Of a DNA stretch of 64,000 nucleotides, positions 45,201-55,001 are shown piece after piece. The translations under genes were made by a program, and so were the position numbers. The notes below the pieces were generated by a model. That model was given only the letters and a program-made list of their open reading frames with translations. It made no database searches and had not been told where the DNA came from. The DNA is from Diphasiastrum complanatum (lineage: Eukaryota; Streptophyta; Lycopodiopsida; Lycopodiales; Lycopodiaceae), in NCBI GenBank assembly GCA_029204225.1, contig CM055093.1, positions 23,975,912-24,039,911 of the forward strand, read 5' to 3'. Numbering within the stretch: position 1 is the stretch's first letter; each line of letters starts with the position of its first letter.

Positions 45201-48200
45201 TGAATGAGTTCCGACCAACGGGTCGGGCCTTACGACCCCCAAGGTCCGAGGCATCACAGATAAACTCAAGAGACTCATGATCTGTCATAACCACGAATTT
45301 AGATCCATACAAATAATGTCTCCAGATCTTTAATGCGTGGACGACAACAAAAAGTTCCTTCTCATAAGTAGTCCAACTTCTTGCTTTTGAAAGCCACTAG
45401 TCTACCATCCTGGAAGGACTAGACCCACCACATAGTCACTAGCATCAGTTTCCACCAAGAAAGGTCTGCTCCGGTCCACTATGTAAAAGATAGGGGCTGT
45501 AGACACTAACCTCTTCAAAGCCTCAAAGCTTTGATTAAGCTCATCGGTCCAAGTAACAGGTGGACTAATTTTCGAAAGCCTTCCGGGTTTCTTCTTATTA
45601 CCCTTTTTAGTTTTTCTTTTGGCTTTCTTCACTCCATTAAGAAGATTCGTTAGAGGCAATGCAATTAAGGCATATATGGTCTTTAATGAATTTATGGAAA
45701 AAACCTGTGAAGCCCAAAAAAGATTTAACTTCCCTACTGGTTTTCAGGATAGGCCAATCACGAACTTTTTGGACATTATCGTAATCGATCTCAAGACCTT
45801 GATCGGAAACGATATGTCCCAAGTACTTGAGTCTTCTGAAAGAACTCACTTAGACTCCTTAGCATAAAGTTTTGTCTGCCTTAGAATATCTAAGACCGTA
45901 CGCAAATGCGCCTCATGCTCCTCAAGAGTCCTACTGTAAATCAAAATGAGGTCCAAAAATGCCACCAGAAATTTTCCTAGATATGGACGAAGCATATTGT
46001 TAATCATCTGTTGGAAGGTTGTCAGGGCATTAGTTAGACCAAAGGGTAAAACAAAAAAATTCGTAATGGCCATACCTAGAGCAAAAACCAGTTTTGGAAA
46101 CATCTCCCTCGTGGATTCTAATTTGATGGTACCCTGACCTAAGGTCCAATTTGGTGAAATACTTAGCACCATTCAATCGGTCCATTAAGTCATCCATCTG
46201 AGGTAAGGGATAACGGTTCTTAACAGTCATTTTATTAAGCTTCTTGTAATTAACACAAAGACGAATACCACAGTCTTTCTTGTTGTTTAACAAAACAGGA
46301 GCTCCCCAAGGGGACTTATTGGGTCTAATGTGGCCCTTACGTAATAACTCCTCAAGTTGCCTAGCAACCTCATCTTCTTCCTTCGGGCTCATCCTGTAAG
46401 GAAAAAGCGATACAGGAGAGTTGTCGTGAAGGAGATCTATGTGATGGTCTACTCCCGAGAGGGGGGAAGACCCTCAGGCAACTACTCAGGGAACATATCA
46501 CTATATTCCTCCCTAAGTCTTTTAAAGATTTTGCCCTCAAGAGTTGATTCTATATTAACATCAGAAAAAGACAATGCTTTAGGGAAAGACGATACATCAA
46601 CATCAATGTTTGATCGAAACGCGTTTCGAACAAAGAAACACGTTTGAAACACCTCGTTTCAAAACGGGCCCATTCCGAAACGCGTTTCTTTCGTTCGAAA
46701 CGACTGTTATAATAGTGCAAATTTTTTTGACTAAGGAAAGCCACCATACACAGTTTCTCTTCTTGAAATTGCATTCTCTAGAGCATTCTCATGAATTTGG
46801 ATGTATCTACTTGGTACTAGTCTTTCTATGATATGTCTAAACCCCAAAGAATCCACTAAAACACATTTTCAAAAAAAAAAAACCTAAAAAAAAATTCTCG
46901 TTTCGAACCTAAACCTCCCATTTCAAACGCGTTTCAAACCTGTTTCAAAACGACGTACAAAACGGACCCATGAAACATTAATCAACAATGAAATTATGAG
47001 TAACAAAAGCATCCATGTAAGATTCATATTTCAAATAACATAAATACGAGTGATACTCAGAATCCAATAAACATTGATTAGCCTCATGAGCAGTTACAAA
47101 AGGTAGATCAGGCTCATCACCTTTAAGATAAAACATAGAGCCATTATGCAAGAAAGATATACTATGTGAAACATAATCTTTCTTTGACGACTCATTCCGA
47201 GCATAAAACCATTCCTTGCCTAGGATTAAATCTACCTTATCAAGATTCATAATATGGAAAGACAAACTATCTACATAGTTCTGAATCTTCAACGGCACGT
47301 GTCCTAGACTTGCTGCTCCCCACCAGCTGCCATCCTAACCACGAATTTGTGGTCACTTGGTGCGGTTGTCAGCTATAGCATCTGCACCAACTTAGCATTA
47401 ATAAAATTATGAGTAAAATCGTCGTCAAACAAAATACTTATGGGTTGGCTGCCTACGAACCCACTCATTCGAATGAGGTCGTGAGGTCCAAACACCGTAG
47501 TATTAAAACAACAATTACTACATACAGTTTCATCCAAAAGAATACATCAATACAAGAAATAAAAGAATTACCTGGAGCCTTGAAAGAGCGGCCTCCCTTC
47601 TTCCGTTTCTTCGGGCAGTCCTTTGAAAGGTGCCCCTTCTCCATGCTAGAGAAACACAATCCCCTGCTTTTGGCCTTGTCAAAGTCAGCTCTCTCCAACC
47701 GAGGGCGCTTTTTTTTCTTTCCCGAAGGGGAAGCTTCGTCAACAACTCTCTCTTTGCCCTTTTAAAGGAAGGGCCCGAAGAGGGCTTGTCCTTGGTGGCT
47801 GATTGCGGCGGACCTCTAGCTGATACTCTTTGGGCAAGCTCAAAAAAAATGCAGCTTGAGGAGAACTCCGTCAATGCGGTTAACAAACCGCGAAGCAGCC
47901 TCTTGGAAGTCCTTTAAATAGACATCCAAGCAAATCGACGATAATATTCAAAATCGTCGAGGACTGGCATAAAGGCGGCCTTAAATTTACCCTGCCACCA
48001 TGAGTACGCTTTACCGCGTAAAAACATTATGGCAGTCACAATCCAGGAGTTGTCTGTCAGATCGTGCATGGAAAAATGTGATGACATCGATCAAGCCAAG
48101 CCAAGACCACGTCCTGGTGTCTGTCCTTTTTCTCCCTCGTAAAGAATTTCGGGGTGAACATCGGGTTGAGGAGTGCCTGCCAAGATTGGGACATAGCCCT

Positions 48201-51200
48201 CAATTCGTTCTTCGCCCGTTCATGCTTAGAGTGCATGTCCATAATCTGTTGCTGCATCAGATTTATCGCGCGGCTCATTTCCTCCATATCAGTCCCAGCG
48301 GGGCTTGGAGCTTAGGTGACATCCATAGGAGTCTCCATGGCAAGGGTAAGGTGTAGGAAAAGACTACACGAAAAAACGGAGAGCAACGGTGTCCAAACCG
48401 TTAAAATCCGACAAGTATAGCACAAAGGCCCAAGAAAATAAACTAACTTGAGCTTATAGAGCACTAAAAAACAACTTGGAAAAATGGGGTGAAGGAATGT
48501 GAACATACACTCCTTTACCCACTCTCCTAAGCTTTTCCCTTTCCTCCATGCAAAAAGGACAAGTGAGGCCCAAGAAAGGCCCCATTTGTCCCTTCTAGAT
48601 CTTCCCTACCATGTGAGACCACCAATAGGTGCCACATGGCACATGGACTCCAAAAGGATTTTAAAATAGTTAAGGATTCTCTCCCACCTTCCTTCTCCTA
48701 CGTACCACATTTCCTCTCCAAGGCTTTGGAGAACTGCAGGTACAGAGAGGAAGGAAGGAGAAGTGCGTTCAGAAAGGACAACCACACCAAGATTTGGCTT
48801 AGTTACATCTTTAAGCAAAGATTCTAAACATCTTCTGGGGTTTTCAACATAGAGTTAAGATTTTCAACTTAGTAACTAAGTTTCAAACTTTAAACTTTAA
48901 GTTACAAAGTTACAAAGTTTAGTAGCCTAGTTACAACGTTTTCTTATGAGAGCAAACTACGGGGACTGTGGGGAAGCGCACTAAGTCCCCACCCCTGCTA
49001 TCATAACATCTGCTGTCAAATCAATGGGGGGAAGGCACATTACCTTCCCCACCCCTTCACGGTCAACCAACACACTAGCGCCAACCACCAAAACTAACGC
49101 TGGCTGGTCGCAGAAAGATAGCAATGAGGGAGGGGAGTTATTTGCACCCCCCTAAAAGAACAAAAGGCCCTGCAAGTGCCAATTACAAAATCGTACCTGC
49201 AGGTTTTTTCAATGATGGAACTTGGGCGCAGTTATGGACTTGGCTCATTATATTCGCCGCGTCCATTCTTTTATTGTATTATGCATAAGCAGGCCTAAGG
49301 GCCCTTTTTATTCATATATTGGCCTTGGGCCCTATTTAGTTATATTTTTAGGACTTGGTCACATTGATTTGGAGTGGGGGTCCTCCTATCGGGTGGGCGC
49401 ACTATTTTCCCTCCAAATCCTTTTCCCTCCCTTTTTTGAATCCTCCATTTGATTCAGGGAGAGGGTATAAGTAGGGCAAACCTTTGTCGATTCCAACCTC
49501 GACAAAACTTTGTCAATCTTAGAACGTCTGAAGTTGACCTTCCTTCAGTATGCTTGTTGGTAGCCGCTTCTGCAGCTTCAGCAACACCATGATCACCGAT
49601 TGTCTTCCCCTACCATCTCTTTTGCTTCATGTAGAATTTCCTTTCCCTGTGAGTTAACCCTTCCATTTTGTGACGAACCTTGTTCTGATTAGTCTTGTGA
49701 ATCCCTTTTTCACCTTGCACCTAATTGCAAACAATTCCTAGTCGTATTGCCAATCCTTACTCTTGAGATCTCCTTCAGCATGCATCAAGGTTCTTTCCCT
49801 TCTTAAACCTCAGTGATCTCCTACTACAAGACACAGCCATTGCATCCTAGCAATCTGTGTATGTCTATGATTCCTTGCATGCAATCGTCCTCAACTTCCA
49901 TGTGATTGCCTTGCTGAACTTTCACTTGCATGCAAAAAGCTCCAACTATAACTCAATCTTCATGTTGACCCAACAATCTACACATGTAAATGCTTCCTTG
50001 CATGTGTACCAATTACTTCCAACAATAATTAGCAATCTACAGCGATCTACCAATAGTGTTCTGACCAGTAGTCACCTGTCTCCAACATGTATCGATAGCT
50101 CTCCAACACTAGCAATTCCTGGCTAGTGTTCCTTGGATCTTCATGACCTATAGAAAACTATGTAACCTGTTTTTTTCTTAAGTGAAAAACTGTAGTACCA
50201 GCTTTGTGGGTCAGCACTCTTGCCAACGAACAGCTTCTGATATCTCCCCTTCTAGTGAACAGGTTCAGGTTTGTGGATAGCACGAGCTAACTCTCAAATC
50301 TGCTTCTCAGCGATTTGTCACCTAGGAAACAGTTCTGCAGGCAGCGGTCCGAAGGCACCATATTGGTATGATGCAACTGTAGCAATCCAGCCATTATATT
50401 GATCTGTAACAAATCTCGGATCTACCAACAGTCTAATTGACAAAGACTGAGAATCTGTCGCGAAACTTGAAACTTTTGCGAATCTGTCGCGAACCTCGAA
50501 TCTTTCTCGAATCTCGAATCTTTCGCAAATCTTTCGAGTCTGTGATCAATCTGTAGACAGCGACAATCCAGAAGCGATCAACCTGTCAGCAACGATAAGG
50601 TCTGTACCATCAACAAACAGATCTGATAGACAATGATAAGATATCCTACATGCAACGATCAGATTCCAGCGATCTGCTATCTGAATCTACCCTATATCAA
50701 CAAACAGGTTCCAAGTTTGTCCTTCAACGATCCAAAATCAGATCTGCATCAAACAGGTCTAGCGAACTCAGCGATCCAGCCAAGAACATAAGTCTGTAAT
50801 CTAGCTTCAGCAATCAATTTGCAGTTCTGGCAGTGATCCAACAGGCAGTAGCTAGATTCCAACAATCTGATCAGTTTTGATTTCAGCAAACAAATTTCCA
50901 ACAATCTGTAGACTTGATTCCAGCTTAGTATATAGCCTCAACCAGCGATCAGATATTGTAGATCTTCACCACGCTTTGCTGTCCTATAGCAACCTGAGAT
51001 CTGAGGAAGATTCATAATCTCCTCTTACAGCTCAGCTCTTTTCCTTGTACACCAGATCTTCTCCCACAGAGCTGCCACCGTTGTAGTTGAAGATCAAACT
51101 TGAGAGCTAGCCAGGGACACCACCTGCACCTGCTCTTCTCCTTGAAGTTGATGGCCAAATCAATCCCTTGTGAATTGATTTTGTTCATTGGAGTAACTCC

Positions 51201-54200
51201 TTGTTCTCTCGAATCTCAAAGCATGCTCTGATACCATGTTAGAAAACCGACTTGATCATACAAGTAACCCAAGATAAGATTCCTATTGTTGTTAGACAAT
51301 AGTCGTACACATGAGAGAGAAGAACAATAATGAAGAGATGTACTCCAACTATGTCCCATTACAAATGAAGTAGGGCACCAGCCTACATATATACTTTCTC
51401 TAAACTATGTGTAAGGTAAAAAGCAAAAAGCAAATAGCAAAAGACAAAAAGCTAATCGCTATAATTACTACCTATATTGGGTAAACACCCAAGATGAGTT
51501 TCTAAGTGATAAAAGCAAATCCTATTCTAGTAGTAGTGCGCCCACCTACATGCATGACTAAAAAACGAATTTACTATAAATAGTAATGACCCTAGAATAT
51601 GACTTGCTATAAATAGTAATGGCCCCCTATAATAGCACGCAGCCAAACTATCACTAATTAATCCTAAATGATAACATTAGGGGTACTAAAGTAAACATTA
51701 ACTCTAACACTAGGATGGTGACGTGTGCCAAAACATGTCGATAACGCCAAACCTGCATCATGCCCCTTGCAAGGCCGTCAATGAAGGGTATGCATACCGT
51801 TATGGTACATAACAATAAGCAAACTAAAAGAAAAAGAAAACAGAATATCATCAAAGGGCAGCCAATTGCTCAAAAAATGTATGCATGTACAAACGCTGCT
51901 AGCAACTAATATACTCCATCACAAATAATATAATTTTGGAATATTCAATTTCCAAAGATGATAGGAGGTCCTGAAGTTCATACGTGCTAAGGATGAAGCT
52001 TGCTTTATAGATATCACACTCCAAAAGGGTAAGCAGGCAAAATTCTAGTTAAGAAACAAACTTGTCAGAGCTCAGAGCACAGGTTGAAACAAGCTGTGTG
52101 AATTCAAGAACTACTGAACAAGTATTTTCCTTAACACTAAAGCTGATTCTTGATGGAACCAAAGACCCATTCGCCCAACCAAGAAGATAGTAAATATCAG
52201 CTTACATTAGACATTGAAGCATTTTTGGAGCTGCATTTTTGTCAACTCGATACTCCCCATTGTTCAGATAATCTGGCTCTTTTATCACTGGAAAAACACC
52301 ACCCCCGATTCGAACCATCCACAAAAATCTGGTGTTATCCATATACATTGTAGCATTAATTAGAATGTTGAACTAGTACAATAACATAAAACTGTACTTC
52401 TAACATGGAGAAAGAAAATGTAGCTTGCAATATAGAAGCAGACAGCAGCAAAATACGATATAAGTTCTGGAAAAGATTATGGAGATGATCACAAACTTGT
52501 TGATATCATCTGAAGAGTAGCCAGTAACACCTCCAAAGACTACCAAAACGTAGTCCACATCGAGATACCGCATAATTTCATAGGCTTCATCCTCGTATGA
52601 TGACATTGCTCGACCAACTGTGGCAATATGAGTATTGTTCCAAGTGTTATTGTCAACAATCACAGTTCTGTTAGCCATGGCAGTTATTTGATAACCATAG
52701 TCCCACCACGACATGACTTTTGCATCGGGAGGTGTGTTATGTCTAAGCCAGAAGTATGCTTCACGAAAGTCATCAAATATTACACGGTCGCCATTGCTTT
52801 GGCGAGCTGCAAGTACAATGGAAGGAGATGAGTAGGCCTCTGAGGTAACCCATGTACAATGAACCGCATATCTAATCAATAGAAATGATGCAGCGCCAAG
52901 CAGGATAATGGCTCCTTCCTTTTGGAGAGGCAAAATCTGATCAGTTCCACTCTGCAAAGAAAATCGGGATTCAGCATCACAAAGTTGACAGAAATGATGA
53001 GTAGCAGCATTTAAAGCTAGCTGGAAAAAAGATTCTCATACAGCAAAAATAATTGTAACCTTTGAGGACTGCTTCAAGCTGCCAGAATGCTTGACATTAG
53101 ACAAAACTGGAGTTTTCTCCCTCACGAGTCCTGCCAAATTCTTCAAAGTTGCTGAAACAGCAATGGCACTAATAAGGCAGATTGCTGGTGTAGCCACGAG
53201 AATAAGACGAACCATAACTCCCGCAAAATACATGCTGGTTAAACCATAAAGTATGATGAAAATCGTTGCGTCGGTCAACCTCTTGAAGCAAAAATAAAGG
53301 CCTGCTGGAAACAGAATAAGAAGAATATGGAAGTCAAACATGAAGGAGGACCAGGCAGTTGGTTGATGCTCTGAAACAGACGCAATGATCGGAATGTGGT
53401 CCTTTGCATAAGTAGGATCCAATAGGGAATAAAATCTTCCTGTCCATGGAGAGATGTAACCTGTTGCCATACCCAGACCGAGTGCCACAGCACCTACTAC
53501 CGCAGCTGAGGTGACTGTAACTTTCAAAAAAGTTTTGAATAGTTTTGGCTCCACCAATTGGAACCTTACCCAGTCTACAAAGTAGAAAACTTGCATCAAG
53601 AAGAAAACACCTAGGGCAGCCATGTGCTCCCCAGACTGCACGTGCTGGAACCCAACAAACCTAATCTGCATGGCAAGCAGCATCCCGAGTATGTAAAGTG
53701 TGTTATATGCAACATATAGCCGCGATGAGTACCTTCCTGTGACTAGCAGCACTAGAACATACATGGGGATCAAATTGATGATGAAAATATAACCTCCCCA
53801 CGCTGAAACCATGTAAAAATAAGCGAAGGCGGAAGCCACAGACCACGCCAGAGATCCCGTGTTAATTGCTTTTACAAAAAGATAGAACGTCAAGAGTAAA
53901 GCAAATATGGCCACCCCCTCGTTGTCATACGAGCCTGCAACAGAGCGAGATATATACCCGGGGCATATTGCGATCAATGCCGCAGCGATCAGGCCGGTTC
54001 CAGAATCACGCAGTTCCTTTCCAAAGAAATAAGCAACAATTGTTGTGTTTGAGGCAAAAAAGGGAGCTGTGAGTACACACACATCACGAATGTGCACAGC
54101 AAAACTAAAGAATCTCAGCGTCCAGTAAATCAATGCAGCAGTGACCATAAGACCCGGATATAGAGTGCCACCAATGATCCTTCCCAATGGATACCAGCTC

Positions 54201-54484
54201 TCATAATCAAACCAATTCCAAAACTCATAAAATCCCTTTTCGGTCAAGTAAAGCGTGGTGCGATAATTGAAATAAGGATCAAATTCATGGATTACACTCT
54301 CATACCTAAGCACACTGAAAAGACGAGTGGCAAAGGCAAGTATGTAAATTAGCACCAGCACACTAATGCGTATCAACAGCTCCTGCTGCTTTGTTTTAAG
54401 CCTGAAATTTTTCAGCTGCGCGAAGACAGCATCCGCTTGAGACATTATTGATGCCATAAGGCCTTTGCCACCTTTGCTACTCAT
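39012..54484 (-). CDS. STT3B: Oligosaccharyltransferase catalytic subunit STT3 (STT3B-like), five exons
   Basis: STT3 transfers the lipid-linked glycan to Asn-X-Ser/Thr in the ER lumen, as the catalytic subunit of oligosaccharyltransferase. Exons on the minus strand are 54484-53060, 52951-52497, 52328-52206, 41566-41507 and 39141-39012. All introns are GT-AG and all phases agree, giving 730 residues, the length usual for plant STT3B. Landmarks: [10 protein letters not shown] (metal-binding Asp, 66-75), [10 protein letters not shown] (181-190), the SVSEHQP loop (369-375), WWDYG (557-561), DNNTWNNTH (575-583, glycosylation-type sequons), and the soluble C-terminal domain ending PPDNRW. Many hydrophobic segments (13 transmembrane helices in the family) span residues 37-500. 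ATG 54484 is chosen because the frame upstream starts only at a TTG. Intron 3 is 10.6 kb and TE-filled. The choice of STT3B over STT3A rests on recalled similarity. Confidence 0.95.
39164..39219. repeat. (CT)28 microsatellite next to the STT3 exon 5 acceptor
   Basis: 56 bp of pure CT on the plus strand (GA on the sense strand of STT3), ending 22 bp upstream of the AG of the last acceptor. Confidence 0.97.
39220..41506 (-). other. STT3 intron 4 interior
   Basis: Intron 4 runs from 41506 to 39142. No recognisable coding domain is seen here. A repeat at about 40846-41030 resembles 42466-42622 on the other side of exon 4 (CTTGGGCCA-ATGCCT-GC, CTAAGAAATAC-like phrases). Confidence 0.5.
41507..41566 (-). 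CDS. STT3B: STT3 exon 4 (60 bp)
   Basis: A 60-bp exon isolated in repeats. Acceptor TTGCAG|GTATAAG at 41566 and donor CCAGG|GTGTGT at 41507. It encodes [19 protein letters not shown], a conserved STT3 C-terminal segment. Its phase matches exons 3 and 5 exactly. Confidence 0.92.
41567..43049 (-). other. STT3 intron 3, exon-4-proximal part
   Basis: Repetitive sequence. On the minus strand a purine tract (TATAGAGGAAGGAG) runs into TGTTAGGGGTATTTC at about 42622, which looks like a polypurine tract and the start of an LTR of an unidentified family. No gene is seen. Confidence 0.4.
43050..43638 (-). repeat. 3' LTR of the intronic chromovirus
   Basis: It starts TGTTATGTACCATAACGG on the minus strand at 43638 and shares its first 90 bp with 51814-51720. 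A TATA-like CCTATATAGTGG lies near 43470-43482. The far end is approximate. Confidence 0.7.
43664..45010 (-). pseudogene. Chromovirus integrase with chromodomain
   Basis: Minus-strand segments give the zinc region ([20 protein letters not shown]), core motifs [21 protein letters not shown] and DHPETDGQ (44800-44360), the GPY-like tail and then a chromodomain ([34 protein letters not shown], about 43810-43690). The chromodomain is well preserved and would direct insertion to methylated histone sites in active relatives. Frames change near 44355 and between 44810 and 45010. Confidence 0.88.
45180..45849 (-). pseudogene. Chromovirus RT end and RNase H
   Basis: Segments: [19 protein letters not shown] and [12 protein letters not shown] (45849-45637), then [16 protein letters not shown] and [10 protein letters not shown] (45560-45410), and a degraded [11 protein letters not shown] near 45290-45240. 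Frameshifts separate them. Confidence 0.8.
45850..46590 (-). pseudogene. Chromovirus reverse transcriptase, catalytic site lost
   Basis: The RT start is [20 protein letters not shown], then [35 protein letters not shown] and, after a frameshift near 46130, [12 protein letters not shown]. The catalytic box reads FLDLILIYS where family members have YLDDILIYS, so the second catalytic Asp is lost. Upstream codons to 46603 continue the protease-RT linker. Confidence 0.88.
46603..46980. mobile_element. 378-bp DNA-type insertion in the chromovirus, with target duplication
   Basis: The copies ATCAACA at 46596-46602 and 46981-46987 flank the block, and the chromovirus reading frame continues in phase if the block and one copy are removed, which shows it is an insertion. 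Ends are weakly inverted (TCAATGTTTGAT versus TTAATGTTTCAT). The first 115 and last 80 bp are dense in CGTTTCGAAACG-type motifs; the middle is AT-rich. No coding capacity. The duplication of 7 bp, or 8 with one mismatch, fits a hAT-like MITE. Confidence 0.75.
46981..47445 (-). pseudogene. Chromovirus protease region, active site degraded
   Basis: Minus-strand sequence near 47440-47409 reads [16 protein letters not shown], where chromoviruses have a D-S/T-G aspartic protease site in this block, so the Ser/Thr and Gly are replaced. It continues to [11 protein letters not shown] (47250-47210) with a stop and frame change around 47300. The frame then meets the 378-bp insertion. Confidence 0.75.
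47446..48341 (-). pseudogene. Chromovirus gag
   Basis: It begins near ATG 48341, followed by an in-frame stop after eight codons. [20 protein letters not shown] (48280-48210) is the coiled N-terminal gag stretch. The knuckle region reads [20 protein letters not shown] (47655-47590); the second Cys of CX2CX4HX4C is Ser. The [12 protein letters not shown] segment lies in another frame. Confidence 0.7.
48342..51224 (-). other. STT3 intron 3: leaders of the chromovirus and of a Copia element
   Basis: No ORF of substance is seen. The left part is the chromovirus leader; the right part follows the Copia primer-binding site at 51236-51225 and is probably Copia leader. 50440-50560 is a loose repeat of CGAATCTTTCGC-type phrases. 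GGGTATAAGTAGGG at 49459-49472 is a TATA-like sequence on the plus strand. The junction between elements was not located. Confidence 0.45.
51225..51709 (-). repeat. Copia LTR (473 bp) with primer-binding site, minus strand
   Basis: On the minus strand TGTTAGAGTT (51709) to TTCTAACA (51237) is followed by TGGTATCAGAGC (51236-51225). The LTR ends form the inverted repeat TGTTAGA/TCTAACA. It interrupts the chromovirus LTR at 51710. No second LTR of this family was found. Confidence 0.85.
51710..51814 (-). repeat. 5' LTR fragment of the intronic chromovirus
   Basis: Minus-strand TGTTATGTACCATAACGG at 51814 and the next 90 bp match 43638-43530. It marks the upstream end of the chromovirus insertion and is cut by the Copia LTR. 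Confidence 0.85.
52206..52328 (-). CDS. STT3B: STT3 exon 3
   Basis: Acceptor ACCAG|ATTTTT at 52328 and donor CTAAT|GTAAGC at 52206. It encodes [19 protein letters not shown], then a GEYRVD block and KMLQCL, continuing the DDINK phrase of exon 2 and splitting a Met codon with exon 4. Confidence 0.92.
52497..52951 (-). CDS. STT3B: STT3 exon 2 (last helix and WWDYG catalytic region)
   Basis: Acceptor TTTGCAG|AGTGG at 52951; donor AACAA|GTTTGT at 52497. It encodes the last transmembrane helix (about 488-505), [24 protein letters not shown] and GYSSDDIN, ending two bases into a Lys codon. Confidence 0.93.
53060..54484 (-). CDS. STT3B: STT3 exon 1 (residues 1-475)
   Basis: A single 1,425-bp exon encodes most of the membrane domain. 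The donor is CAAAG|GTTACA at 53060/53059, phase 0. The last residues (about 455-475) form the variable hydrophilic loop before the last transmembrane helix. Confidence 0.95.
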
Positions 54485-55001
54485 CCTAACTAGATCTTCA
54501 CCCAATTGCCACCCTAGCAACAGACAATTGGAAGAAAAACGCTTTCATAAAAGTAATAAGTCCCGAAGCCCAATCAATCTTAAAAAGCGGCAGGAAAATC
54601 GGATGCGCATTTGCCAGCCCAGATTTTGATTTTGGGTTTTGGTTTCTCAGATGACGCCGATCTGACATTCAAAGCCAATGCAACAGCGAAACTTGCTCTC
54701 TTTTGATTAGGGTTACAGCCCAGCTTTCCGCTCTGCTATCAAAAGCAGCTACAAGAAGAAAAGGCAGCCGATACTACAGATCAAACTAATAACTACAATT
54801 ACACTAATAATGATCAGAAAGATGGAATAGATGCATCATGGATCGAAAGCAGAAGCATAAGCATGGCGCTGATGATGATGACGATGCTGGTGGAATAATG
54901 GATCGGTGCGATCTTCAGCCTTATTACTCCTCAGGAAATTAGGGTTGTCGTGCTGCTGCTAGTGTTATAGTGATGGCAGAACGCTATCCAAAACCTTACA
55001 G
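54485..55001 (-). promoter_or_regulatory. Probable STT3 promoter and 5' untranslated region
   Basis: This non-repetitive 0.5 kb lies between the STT3 start codon and the dispersed repeat at 55002. No clear TATA box or upstream ORF was recognised. It is assigned by position only. Confidence 0.45.

Larger units (their letters stand above)
43050..48341 (-). mobile_element. Ty3/Gypsy chromovirus in STT3 intron 3
   Basis: In minus-strand order: gag, protease, RT, RNase H, integrase, chromodomain, polypurine tract (43651-43639), LTR start TGTTATGTACC at 43638. The same LTR start recurs at 51814, so the original insertion spanned 51814 to about 43050, with foreign DNA now inside the 5' LTR. It lies in the same transcriptional orientation as STT3. 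Several catalytic motifs and frames are broken, so it is not autonomous. Confidence 0.88.

Noticed and set aside
47530-47917. Overlapping ORFs on both strands in the chromovirus gag
   Set aside because: They are out-of-frame shadows; only the minus-strand frames with the knuckle and coiled region fit gag.
52150-52353. Plus-strand ORF at the STT3 locus
   Set aside because: It is the complement of STT3 exon 3, which fits the gene in phase.
53866-54072. Plus-strand ORF within STT3 exon 1
   Set aside because: Antisense shadow of a conserved coding exon.
54485-54520. Twelve-residue N-terminal extension of STT3
   Set aside because: The extension begins at a TTG rather than ATG; the first ATG in frame is at 54484.
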